This document shows, in pieces, positions 1-5,301 of a stretch of 5,765 nt of DNA. The stretch lies in the NCBI GenBank assembly GCA_023430425.1, contig JAEZAR010000186.1, forward strand, positions 1-5,765, in the 5' to 3' direction. Source of the stretch: Actinomycetes bacterium. Its GTDB lineage: Bacteria > Actinomycetota > Actinomycetes > Actinomycetales > Cellulomonadaceae. A program made the position numbers and the translations under genes. Positions within the stretch are counted from its first letter, which is position 1, and the number at the start of each line of letters is the position of its first letter. The notes below the pieces were generated by a model, which had not been told where the DNA came from, did not search any database, and saw only the letters and a program-made list of their open reading frames with translations.

Positions 1-12
1 CCCCCGGGGCCT

Positions 13-35
13 GCCTCGGCGTCGGCGGGCGAGGC
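13..35. other. Short inverted repeat at the left edge, possible terminator of an upstream gene
   Basis: GCCTCG (13-18) and CGAGGC (30-35) form a perfect 6-bp stem around an 11-base GC-rich loop. No T tract follows on either strand. It could be a factor-dependent terminator stem for a gene ending left of the window, or chance pairing in GC-rich DNA. I see no convincing coding sequence in positions 1-141. Confidence 0.2.
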
Positions 36-47
36 GTGCGGGGCGGT

Positions 48-124
48 GCGCACGCGGTGTGCGCACGCGGGTGTGCGCACGCGGTGTGCGCACGCGGTGA
101 GCGCACGCGGTGAGCACGCGGTGT
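48..124. repeat. Tandem array of about six 13-nt units upstream of the reductase gene
   Basis: Six consecutive copies of a unit close to GCGCACGCGGTGT start at 48, 61, 75, 88, 101 and 114. The second copy has one extra G, and the last lacks the leading GC. Copies four and five end in TGA instead of TGT. The junctions before and between the first four copies create the 8-bp palindrome GTGCGCAC (46-53, 59-66, 73-80, 86-93). Runs 57-69, 71-83 and 84-96 alternate purine and pyrimidine perfectly, a pattern associated with Z-DNA. A 13-nt period is not a multiple of three, so coding is unlikely. The array ends 63 bases before the candidate -10 box of the reductase gene. It may be a small variable-number repeat or a cluster of protein-binding sites; its role is unknown. 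Confidence 0.85.
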
Positions 125-187
125 GAAGGTGCGGTGGACGGGTGCCGGCACCGGTCCCCTCGCGACGTCCGACGGCCCGGCCGCACC

Positions 188-193
188 TAGACT
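188..193 (+). promoter_or_regulatory. Candidate -10 box (TAGACT) for the reductase gene
   Basis: TAGACT fits the TANNNT -10 consensus of actinobacterial housekeeping sigma factors and is an AT-rich island in very GC-rich DNA. No good TTGACA-like -35 lies 16-19 bases upstream; the nearest weak match, TCCGAC at 168-173, is only 14 bases away. Transcription would begin near 200 and give a leader of about 60 bases before the GTG at 259. This position supports the internal GTG start over the upstream GTG at 142, which would lie ahead of the promoter. Confidence 0.4.
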
Positions 194-239
194 GGTCGGA
201 GTTCACGGCCGCCCGGCGTCGCGCGGCCCCACCCTCTGC

Positions 240-245
240 GGAAGG
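240..245 (+). promoter_or_regulatory. Ribosome binding site (GGAAGG) supporting the GTG start at 259
   Basis: GGAAGG lies 13 bases before the GTG at 259. The spacing is somewhat long, but this is the only purine-rich Shine-Dalgarno-like stretch in the leader. It helps place the start just ahead of the FAD-binding strand, as expected for this family. Confidence 0.45.
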
Positions 246-258
246 CATCCCAGCGCCC

Positions 259-1623
259 GTGACCAGCGACCTGCGCGTGGCAGTGGTCGGCGCCGGCCCG
301 GCCGGCATCTACGCCTCGGACATCCTCAGCAAGTCCGGGCTCGACGTGAGCATCGACCTGATCGAGCGTCTCCCGGCGCCGTTCGGGCTCGTCAGGTACG
401 GCGTCGCGCCCGACCACCCGCGGATCAAGCAGATCATCCTCGCGCTGCACAAGATCCTCGAGCGCGGGGACATCCGGCTGCTGTGCAACGTCGACGTCGG
501 TGGCGACGTGACCCTCGACGAGCTGCGACGCCACTACGACGCGGTGATCTTCGCCACCGGCGCCATCAAGGACGCCACGCTCCGGGTCCCGGGGATCGAC
601 CTGCCCGGGTCCTACGGCGCCGCGGACTTCGTGTCCTGGTACGACGGGCACCCCGACGTCCCGCGGGAGTGGCCGCTGGAGGCGGAGCGGGTGGCGATCC
701 TGGGCGCGGGCAACGTCGCCCTCGACGTCGCCCGGATCCTGTCCAAGCACGCGGACGACCTGCTGCCGACCGAGATCCCGGACCACGTCTACGCGGCGCT
801 CAAGGCGAGCCCCGTCACGGACGTGCACGTCTTCGCCCGGCGCGGCCCGGCCCAGGTGAAGTTCTCCCCGCTCGAGCTCCGCGAGCTCGGTCACGTGCCG
901 GACGTCGACGTGATCGTCCACCCCGAGGACTTCGAGTTCGACGAGGGCTCCATGGCGGCCATCCACTCGTCCAACCAGACCAAGCAGGTCGTCAAGACCC
1001 TCACGGACTGGACCTTGAAGGACCCGGACGAGCTCACGGCGAGCCGACGGATCCACCTGCACTTCCTGCACCGGCCCGTCGCGGTCCTGGGCGAGGACCG
1101 GGTCACGGGCCTGCGCACCGAGCGCACGGTGCTCACGGGCGACGGCTCGGTGGCGGGGACGGGCCAGCTGCACGACTGGCCCGTCGAGGCGGTCTACCGG
1201 GCCGTGGGCTACTTCGGCTCCCCGCTGCCGGGGGTGCCGTTCGACGAGGTCGCGGGAGTCATCCCCAACCGCGAGGGCCGCGTGCTGGACCCGGCGGGGG
1301 AGCCCGTGCCGGGTGTCTACGCGACCGGCTGGATCAAGCGCGGCCCGGTCGGGCTCATCGGCCACACGAAGTCGGACGCCAGCGAGACGATCAGGCACCT
1401 GGTGGCGGACGCCCCCGCCCTGGAGCGGGCTCCCGAGCGCGACCCCGACGCCGTCGTCGCGTTCCTCGCGGACCGTGGCGTCGAGCCGGTCGCGTGGGAG
1501 GGCTGGACCCTGCTGGACGCCTACGAGCGCGAGCTCGGCGCCCCCCACGGCCGCGAGCGGATCAAGGTCGTGCCGCGCGAGGAGATGCTCGCGATCATGC
1601 GCCGGGTCGCCGCGCGCAGCTGA
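259..1623 (+). CDS. fprA: FprA-type ferredoxin/adrenodoxin NADP(+) reductase
   Basis: A 454-residue cytoplasmic flavoenzyme of the adrenodoxin-reductase/FprA family, which moves electrons between NADPH and ferredoxin, for example to feed cytochromes P450 or other ferredoxin-dependent enzymes. The N-terminal FAD dinucleotide motif GAGPAG is at residues 11-16. The family signature GLVRYGVAPDHPRIK follows at 43-57, with the conserved active-site histidine at 53. The NADP-binding GAGNVALDVARIL is at 149-161, and ARRGP (193-197) carries the arginine pair that contacts the NADP 2'-phosphate in this family. The C-terminal FAD/nicotinamide segment GWIKRGPVGLIGHTK is at 357-371. Length is close to the roughly 456 residues of mycobacterial FprA, and no ferredoxin domain is fused. 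The frame stays open back to a GTG at 142, but that extension is Pro/Arg-rich, has no family motif and spans the -10 box, so GTG 259 is preferred. No ferredoxin or P450 gene is in view, so the partner is unknown. The gene appears monocistronic and converges on the ABC operon. Confidence 0.93.
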   Translation: MTSDLRVAVVGAGPAGIYASDILSKSGLDVSIDLIERLPAPFGLVRYGVAPDHPRIKQIILALHKILERGDIRLLCNVDVGGDVTLDELRRHYDAVIFATGAIKDATLRVPGIDLPGSYGAADFVSWYDGHPDVPREWPLEAERVAILGAGNVALDVARILSKHADDLLPTEIPDHVYAALKASPVTDVHVFARRGPAQVKFSPLELRELGHVPDVDVIVHPEDFEFDEGSMAAIHSSNQTKQVVKTLTDWTLKDPDELTASRRIHLHFLHRPVAVLGEDRVTGLRTERTVLTGDGSVAGTGQLHDWPVEAVYRAVGYFGSPLPGVPFDEVAGVIPNREGRVLDPAGEPVPGVYATGWIKRGPVGLIGHTKSDASETIRHLVADAPALERAPERDPDAVVAFLADRGVEPVAWEGWTLLDAYERELGAPHGRERIKVVPREEMLAIMRRVAARS

Positions 1624-1625
1624 CC

Positions 1626-1643
1626 CGTCCCCGCGCCGGGACG
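1626..1643. terminator. Hairpin between convergent genes, possible bidirectional terminator
   Basis: CGTCCC (1626-1631) and GGGACG (1638-1643) form a perfect 6-bp stem with a 6-base loop. It begins two bases after the reductase stop codon and lies within the 46-base gap to the ATPase stop. There is no T tract, which is common for actinobacterial stem-only terminators but makes prediction weak. A second inverted repeat, CTGGCC (1652-1657) with GGCCAG (1673-1678), overlaps the end of the ATPase gene and could help terminate transcription. Confidence 0.4.
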
Positions 1644-1669
1644 ACGGCGATCTGGCCGGGGGACCGGGA

Positions 1670-2440
1670 TCAGGCCAGGCGGCGCAGGAAGTCGCGCGTC
1701 CGCTGCTCGAGCGGGTCGCCCAGCACCTGCTCGGGCGCGCCGCGCTCGTGCACCCGGCCCGCGTGCAGGAAGCAGACCTCGTCGGCGACCCGCCGGGCGA
1801 AGCCCATCTCGTGCGTCGCGACGACCATCGTCATGCCGTCCGCCTTGAGCTCGATGAGCAGGTCGAGCACCTCGCCCACGAGCTCGGGGTCGAGCGCGCT
1901 GGTCACCTCGTCGAGCAGCAGGAGCCGGGGCGAGGTCACCAGCGCCCGCGCGATGGCGACCCGCTGCTGCTGACCCCCCGAGAGCTGGTCGGGGAACGCG
2001 TGGGCCCGGTCGGCCAGCCCGACCCGTTCGAGCATGGCCGCGGCGCGCTCCTCGGCCTCCGCGCGCCCGAGGCGGTGCACGAGGCGGGACGCGAGCGTGA
2101 CGTTGTCGAGCACGCGCATGTGCGGGAACAGGTTGAACGCCTGGAACACCATGCCCATCCGGGCGCGCAGCGCGTCGGCGTCCTTGCGCGGGTCGGTGAT
2201 CTCCTCGTCCTCGAGCCAGATCGCCCCGTCGTCGACCTCCTCGAGCAGGTCGACTGTGCGCAGCAGCGTGGACTTGCCCGAGCCCGACGCGCCGATGAGC
2301 ACCACGCACCGGTGGGCCTCGACGTCGAGGTCCACCCCGTCGAGGACGAGGTTCTCGCCGAACGACTTGCGGACGGCCTCGACCCGCAGCAGCGGGCGGC
2401 CCGCGGCGGGCGGGACGCCGAGTCCCCGCGGCCCGCTCAC
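1670..2440 (-). CDS. Polar amino acid ABC transporter, ATP-binding protein
   Basis: A 256-residue ABC ATPase of the GlnQ/HisP/ArtM type that powers uptake through the adjacent permease at the inner face of the membrane. All key motifs are intact: Walker A GASGSGKST (50-58), Q-loop glutamine at 100 within MVFQAFNLFPH, signature LSGGQQQR (153-160), Walker B LLLLDE (173-178) with the catalytic glutamate at 178, and H-loop histidine at 210 in ATHEMGFAR. The FNLFPH and THEMGFAR sequences are typical of the polar amino acid importer branch. Length matches the family (about 240-260). The start is the GTG at 2440, which overlaps the permease stop in GTGA. It has no strong Shine-Dalgarno of its own, which suggests translational coupling. 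The frame is open further upstream inside the permease gene, but that stretch is Arg/Pro/Ala-rich and is not part of this protein. It is the last gene of the operon. Substrate cannot be assigned beyond a polar amino acid. Confidence 0.93.
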   Translation of the reverse strand: MSGPRGLGVPPAAGRPLLRVEAVRKSFGENLVLDGVDLDVEAHRCVVLIGASGSGKSTLLRTVDLLEEVDDGAIWLEDEEITDPRKDADALRARMGMVFQAFNLFPHMRVLDNVTLASRLVHRLGRAEAEERAAAMLERVGLADRAHAFPDQLSGGQQQRVAIARALVTSPRLLLLDEVTSALDPELVGEVLDLLIELKADGMTMVVATHEMGFARRVADEVCFLHAGRVHERGAPEQVLGDPLEQRTRDFLRRLA

Positions 2441-3309
2441 CGCAGGGCCCCCGCGCCACCCGGCAGCCCACCCGTGGCGCCCATCCAGCCGGAGCGCCGC
2501 GCGAGCGCGTCGGTGAACCGGGTGAGCGGGATCGTCAGCAGGACGAACAGCACGCCGGCGACCACGTACGGGGTGAAGTTCGCGTACGCCGACGTCTGGA
2601 TCTGGGCCGCCCGCACCGCGTCGATGGCCCCGAGGATCGAGATGAGGCCGGAGTCCTTCTGCAGGGCCACGAGGTCGTTGAGCAGCGGCGGCACCACCCG
2701 GCGCACGGCCTGGGGCAGCACGACGTGGCGCATGGCCTGCGCACGGGAGAGCCCGAGCGAGCGGGCCGCGGCGACCTGGGAGGGGTGCACCGACTCGATG
2801 CCCGCACGGAACACCTCGGCGACGTACGCGGAGTAGGTGAGCACGAGGGCGAGACCGCCGAGCAGCACGGCGTCGCGGGGGACGCCCTGCAGGCGCAGGC
2901 CGGGCAGGCCGAAGCCGACGAGCAGGAGCACGAGGATGAGCGGGAGCCCGCGGAACACGTCGACGTAGGCGGTGGCCGCCGCCCGGAGCGGGAAGAACAC
3001 CGGCCCGCGCAGCGTCCGCGCGATCGCCAGGCCGAGCGCCACGACGAGGATGATGACCGCGCACACCGCCATCACGCGCAGGTTGAGCCACAGCCCCTCG
3101 AGGACCTTGGGCAGCGCGGCGAGCGCCACGTCCCCGTCGAAGAAGGACTGCCGCACGCGCGGCCAGCCCGGCGACGTGACGAGCACGGTGACCGCGACCG
3201 CCGTCACCGCGAGCGTGCTCGCGGCGGCGACCGCGGTCGAGCGTGCGGCCCGGCGTCGGCGGAACGCCTCGCGAGCGCGCTGCCGGTCCGACGGCGTCCA
3301 GGTGCTCAT
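2437..3309 (-). CDS. Polar amino acid ABC transporter, permease protein
   Basis: A 290-residue membrane protein of the HisM/GlnP-type permease family. An Arg-rich cytoplasmic N terminus (about 8-23) precedes a first membrane segment near 24-45. Further hydrophobic segments lie near 75-99, 121-138, 147-165 and 245-262. The EAA loop that docks onto the ATPase is visible at about 178-200 (AAARSLGLS followed by VVLPQA), and QKDSGL at 217-222 is also typical of the family. Only one permease gene is present, so it probably forms a homodimer. The ATG at 3309 is chosen because it precedes the basic N terminus, but the ribosome binding site is poor. An in-frame GTG at 3405 would overlap the binding-protein gene by 20 bases and add a Pro/Arg-rich stretch, so it is less likely. 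A 76-base gap separates it from the binding-protein gene, and its stop overlaps the ATPase start by four bases. The substrate is inferred from family only. Confidence 0.9.
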   Translation of the reverse strand: MSTWTPSDRQRAREAFRRRRAARSTAVAAASTLAVTAVAVTVLVTSPGWPRVRQSFFDGDVALAALPKVLEGLWLNLRVMAVCAVIILVVALGLAIARTLRGPVFFPLRAAATAYVDVFRGLPLILVLLLVGFGLPGLRLQGVPRDAVLLGGLALVLTYSAYVAEVFRAGIESVHPSQVAAARSLGLSRAQAMRHVVLPQAVRRVVPPLLNDLVALQKDSGLISILGAIDAVRAAQIQTSAYANFTPYVVAGVLFVLLTIPLTRFTDALARRSGWMGATGGLPGGAGALR

Positions 3310-3335
3310 GACGGTGCTCGGCTCTGCTCGGGAGG

Positions 3336-3371
3336 CCGCGACGGTTCGGCGGGGTCTCGGCGGGGTCGCGG
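3336..3371 (-). other. Intercistronic inverted repeat between binding protein and permease genes
   Basis: CCGCGAC (3336-3342) and GTCGCGG (3365-3371) form a perfect 7-bp stem enclosing a 22-base loop. The loop contains two direct copies of CGGCGGGGTC (3347-3356 and 3358-3367, the second running into the stem). The structure lies wholly in the 76-base gap after the lipoprotein gene. In ABC importers a stem-loop at this point often protects the binding-protein mRNA or partly ends transcription, giving more binding protein than permease. That role is inference here. Confidence 0.4.
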
Positions 3372-3385
3372 AGGGTCGGCGCGGC

Positions 3386-4246
3386 TCAGTCCAGGACGGG
3401 CGCACCGGCGGCGTCGGTGAGCCACTCGGCCTCGAGCGCGGCCAGCGTCCCGTCCTCGCGGAGCGCGTCGACGGCGGCGGTCACGGCCTCGGTGAGCGGG
3501 CTGTCCTTGTCCAGGACGAGGCCGAACTGGTCCGGGTTGTCGCCGGCGGGGAGCTGCCCGACGAGGACGCCGTCCTCGAGCTCGGCCGCGACGATGTACA
3601 GGGCGGTCGGCAGGTCGACCACGATCGCGTCGACAAGCCCCGACGTGAGGGCCTGCTTGACCTGGTCGTTGTCGTTGAACAGCTGCACGTCGGTGGTCGG
3701 CCGGATCGACGCCTCGGCGACCGTCGCGCTGGTCGAGCCCACCATCGCGCCGATCCGCAGCTCCGCGAGGTCGGCCAGCGACGCGGCGTCGGCCGCCGGG
3801 CTCGAGCCGATCGTCACCACGGCCTGCGCCGTGTCGTAGTAGCTCGAGGAGAAGTCGAGGTTGGCGCGGCGCTCGTCGCTGATCGACACCTGGTTGATCG
3901 CGACGTCGAAGTCCTTGGCGCCCGGGGCGATGATCTGGTCGAAGCTCACCCGGACCCACTCGACCTGGTCCTCGCCGAAGCCGAGCTCGGCGGCGACGGC
4001 GTAGGCGACGGCCGACTCGAAGCCCTCGCCGTTCGTCGGGTCGTTGTCGACCATCCACGGCTCGTAGGCCGGGTCGGAGGTGCCGATCGTCAGCACGCCC
4101 TCGGTCAGGGTGGGCAGGGCGCCGTCGCCGTCGGGGGCGTCGCCGGCGGACCCGTCCTCGGGGGCGCAGGCGACGAGAGCGGCGGACGCGAGGGTCGCGA
4201 CGGCGAGCGCGCGGGCAGCGCGGGTGCGGCGGGAGCTGGTGCGCAT
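3386..4246 (-). CDS. Polar amino acid ABC transporter, substrate-binding lipoprotein
   Basis: A 286-residue extracellular solute-binding protein of family 3 (SBP_bac_3), anchored outside the membrane as a lipoprotein to capture a polar amino acid for the permease. The N terminus has a basic region (2-12), a hydrophobic stretch (13-25) and a lipobox LVAC with the lipidated cysteine at 27. An Asp/Gly-rich linker runs to about 45. The domain starts at [14 protein letters not shown] (51-64). Arg126 in SISDERR aligns with HisJ Arg77, which binds the ligand carboxylate. Asp211 in AIVVDLPTA aligns with HisJ Asp161, which binds the alpha-amino group. Tyr61 aligns with HisJ Tyr14. Amino-acid chemistry is therefore well supported, while the side-chain preference is not. 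The ATG at 4246 follows GGAGG with five spacer bases and directly gives the signal peptide; a longer in-frame extension to 4300 lacks these features. It is the first gene of the importer operon and is read divergently from htpX. Confidence 0.93.
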   Translation of the reverse strand: MRTSSRRTRAARALAVATLASAALVACAPEDGSAGDAPDGDGALPTLTEGVLTIGTSDPAYEPWMVDNDPTNGEGFESAVAYAVAAELGFGEDQVEWVRVSFDQIIAPGAKDFDVAINQVSISDERRANLDFSSSYYDTAQAVVTIGSSPAADAASLADLAELRIGAMVGSTSATVAEASIRPTTDVQLFNDNDQVKQALTSGLVDAIVVDLPTALYIVAAELEDGVLVGQLPAGDNPDQFGLVLDKDSPLTEAVTAAVDALREDGTLAALEAEWLTDAAGAPVLD

Positions 4247-4251
4247 GGGGG

Positions 4252-4256
4252 CCTCC
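4252..4256 (-). promoter_or_regulatory. Ribosome binding site of the substrate-binding lipoprotein gene
   Basis: On the minus strand GGAGG lies five bases before the ATG at 4246. It fixes the start at the beginning of the lipoprotein signal peptide. The inverted repeat at 4264-4291 sits only seven bases further upstream. Confidence 0.8.
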
Positions 4257-4263
4257 GGGGCGG

Positions 4264-4291
4264 GACGACGTGGGCCGCGGCGCACGTCGTC
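4264..4291. promoter_or_regulatory. Perfect 9-bp inverted repeat in the importer leader, candidate operator
   Basis: GACGACGTG (4264-4272) and CACGTCGTC (4283-4291) are exact inverted copies separated by 10 bases, with 19 bases between arm centres (nearly two helical turns). The repeat lies between the candidate importer -10 box and the ribosome binding site. It could be the operator of a dimeric repressor, or an mRNA hairpin next to the binding-protein ribosome binding site. No regulator gene is nearby to name a family. Confidence 0.5.
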
Positions 4292-4311
4292 GGGCAGCAC
4301 GCAGCGCGCAC

Positions 4312-4317
4312 AGCGTA
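4312..4317 (-). promoter_or_regulatory. Candidate -10 box (TACGCT) for the importer operon
   Basis: On the minus strand this reads TACGCT, matching the TANNNT pattern. Transcription would start near 4305, giving a leader of about 59 bases that includes the 9-bp inverted repeat. No convincing -35 hexamer is seen 16-19 bases upstream, so the call rests on the -10 box and its position. Confidence 0.35.
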
Positions 4318-4322
4318 GCGGC

Positions 4323-4349
4323 GGGAACGGCGGCGAGTCGTCGGACGTT
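4323..4349 (+). promoter_or_regulatory. Candidate ECF-type stress promoter (GGGAAC-N18-GTT) for htpX
   Basis: GGGAAC at 4323-4328 is followed, after exactly 18 bases, by GTT at 4347-4349, itself within CGTT. Streptomyces SigR promoters follow GGAAT-N18-GTT, and mycobacterial SigH and SigE promoters use closely related GGAAC/CGTT elements. Transcription would start near 4356 and give a leader of about 67 bases before the GTG at 4423. HtpX is a membrane-stress protease, so such control is plausible. The -35 box of this element lies six bases from the importer -10 box facing the other way, so the two promoters would be back to back. Confidence 0.5.
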
Positions 4350-4406
4350 CTCCCGACAGGACGCCTCCGCAGGTGGCAGGCATGCTGACGGGAGCCGCTC
4401 GTCGTC

Positions 4407-4419
4407 GGGAGGGAGGGAG
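4407..4419 (+). promoter_or_regulatory. Strong, repeated GGGA ribosome binding site of htpX
   Basis: Three consecutive GGGA units followed by G give overlapping GGAGG cores at 4408-4412 and 4412-4416. The second is six bases before the GTG at 4423. This decides the start and places it at the short basic N terminus ahead of the first membrane segment. Confidence 0.8.
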
Positions 4420-4422
4420 CAC

Positions 4423-5301
4423 GTGGGACGCCGGTACTTCAACGGCCTCAAGACCGCCGCGCTGTTCGGCGTGCTGTGGGCGGTCATGCTCGCCCTCGGC
4501 ACGTTCGTCGGCGAGGGCAGGTACATCTGGCTGTTCGCGGGGCTCGGCCTGCTCGGCACGGCCTACGGCTACTGGAACTCCGACCGCATCGCGATCCGCG
4601 CGATGCGGGCGCGGCCGGTCAGCGAGCTCGAGCAGCCGGGGATGTACCGCATCGTCCGCGAGCTCTCGACCGCGGCCCGCCAGCCGATGCCCCGCCTGTA
4701 CGTGTCCCCGACCGCCGCCCCGAACGCCTTCGCCACCGGACGCAACCCGAGGAACGCTGCGGTCTGCTGCACCGAGGGCATCCTGCGGCTCCTCGACGAG
4801 CGGGAGCTGCGCGGCGTCCTCGGCCACGAGCTCATGCACGTCTACAACCGTGACATCCTCACGTCCTCCGTCGCGGCGGCCTTCGCGGGGATGATCACCT
4901 CGGTCGCGCAGTTCATGATGTTCTTCGGCGGGGGCGACGACCGGCGTGGCGGGGGCAACCCCCTGGCGATGCTCGCGATGGTGTTCCTCGCCCCGTTCGC
5001 GGCGATGGTGGTCCAGCTCGCCATCAGCCGGACCCGCGAGTACGACGCCGACGAGGACGGCGCGCGCCTGACCGGCGACCCGCTGGCCCTCGCGTCCGCC
5101 CTGGCCAAGCTCGAGCACGGGACGCGCCGTGCGCCGCTGCCGCCCAGCCGCGACCTCGTGGACGTCTCGCACCTCATGATCGCCAACCCGTTCCGCGGCG
5201 GGGGGATGTCCTCGTTGTTCGCCACCCACCCGCCGATGGCCGAGCGGATCCGCCGGCTCGAGCAGATGGCCGGTCAGCAGGGCCCGATCGTCAGGTACTG
5301 A
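4423..5301 (+). CDS. htpX: HtpX-type M48 zinc metalloprotease, membrane-bound
   Basis: A 292-residue membrane zinc protease of the M48B/HtpX family, which degrades misfolded or damaged membrane proteins with its active site on the cytoplasmic side. Two membrane segments lie at about 9-28 and 33-50. The zinc-binding HELMH is at 135-139 (His135, catalytic Glu136, His139). The third ligand is Glu206 in SRTREYDAD (202-210), the family's SRxxEYxAD signature. Two further hydrophobic segments lie near 148-168 and 181-201, flanking a Gly/Asp/Arg-rich loop (169-179). The C-terminal [13 protein letters not shown] (267-279) is also characteristic. Length matches the family (about 285-295). The GTG start at 4423 has a strong ribosome binding site and yields RRYFNGLK, a typical N terminus; the open frame upstream to 4270 is low-complexity and covers the divergent promoter region. 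Adjacent cysteines at 115-116 lie about 20 residues before the active site. The 3' end overlaps the acetyltransferase gene by 11 bases. A stress-type promoter element lies upstream. Confidence 0.95.
   Translation: MGRRYFNGLKTAALFGVLWAVMLALGTFVGEGRYIWLFAGLGLLGTAYGYWNSDRIAIRAMRARPVSELEQPGMYRIVRELSTAARQPMPRLYVSPTAAPNAFATGRNPRNAAVCCTEGILRLLDERELRGVLGHELMHVYNRDILTSSVAAAFAGMITSVAQFMMFFGGGDDRRGGGNPLAMLAMVFLAPFAAMVVQLAISRTREYDADEDGARLTGDPLALASALAKLEHGTRRAPLPPSRDLVDVSHLMIANPFRGGGMSSLFATHPPMAERIRRLEQMAGQQGPIVRY

Noticed and set aside
142..258. N-terminal extension of the reductase from a GTG at 142
   Set aside because: The extra 39 residues are Pro/Arg/Ala-rich, lack a ribosome binding site and span the candidate -10 box. 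Starting at 259 gives the standard family N terminus and length.
187..1548. Long open frame on the minus strand opposite the reductase gene
   Set aside because: It is the antisense shadow of the reductase. In very GC-rich DNA stops are rare in alternative frames, the translation is charged and low-complexity with no domain, and the plus-strand protein has all family motifs.
123..1973. Long plus-strand frame covering the reductase and part of the ATPase gene
   Set aside because: The translation is dominated by Arg, Pro, Gly and Ala with no recognisable domain, and it runs through two well-supported genes in other frames.
1313..2836. Plus-strand open frame opposite the ATPase and permease genes
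   Set aside because: It is an antisense shadow. The minus-strand proteins carry intact Walker, signature and EAA motifs, while this frame shows only compositional bias.
4286..4408. Three direct copies of GTCGTCGG (4286, 4337, 4401) in the divergent region
   Set aside because: Spacing is irregular (51 and 64 bases), and this short GC-rich word is expected to recur in such DNA. One copy is already explained by the inverted repeat.
4350..4411. CTCCCGAC (4350-4357) complementary to GTCGGGAG (4404-4411), which could hide the htpX ribosome binding site as a thermosensor
   Set aside because: The loop would be 46 bases, the second GGAGG core stays free, and a transcript starting near 4356 would lack most of the upstream arm.
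4390..4417. Four GGG tracts near the htpX ribosome binding site, possible G-quadruplex
   Set aside because: The first loop would be 14 bases and the tracts are explained by a repeated GGGA Shine-Dalgarno; too weak to claim.
4247..4422. HspR (HAIR) or HrcA (CIRCE) heat-shock operators upstream of htpX
   Set aside because: I looked for CTTGAGT/ACTCAAG-type and TTAGCACTC/GAGTGCTAA-type inverted repeats and found none.
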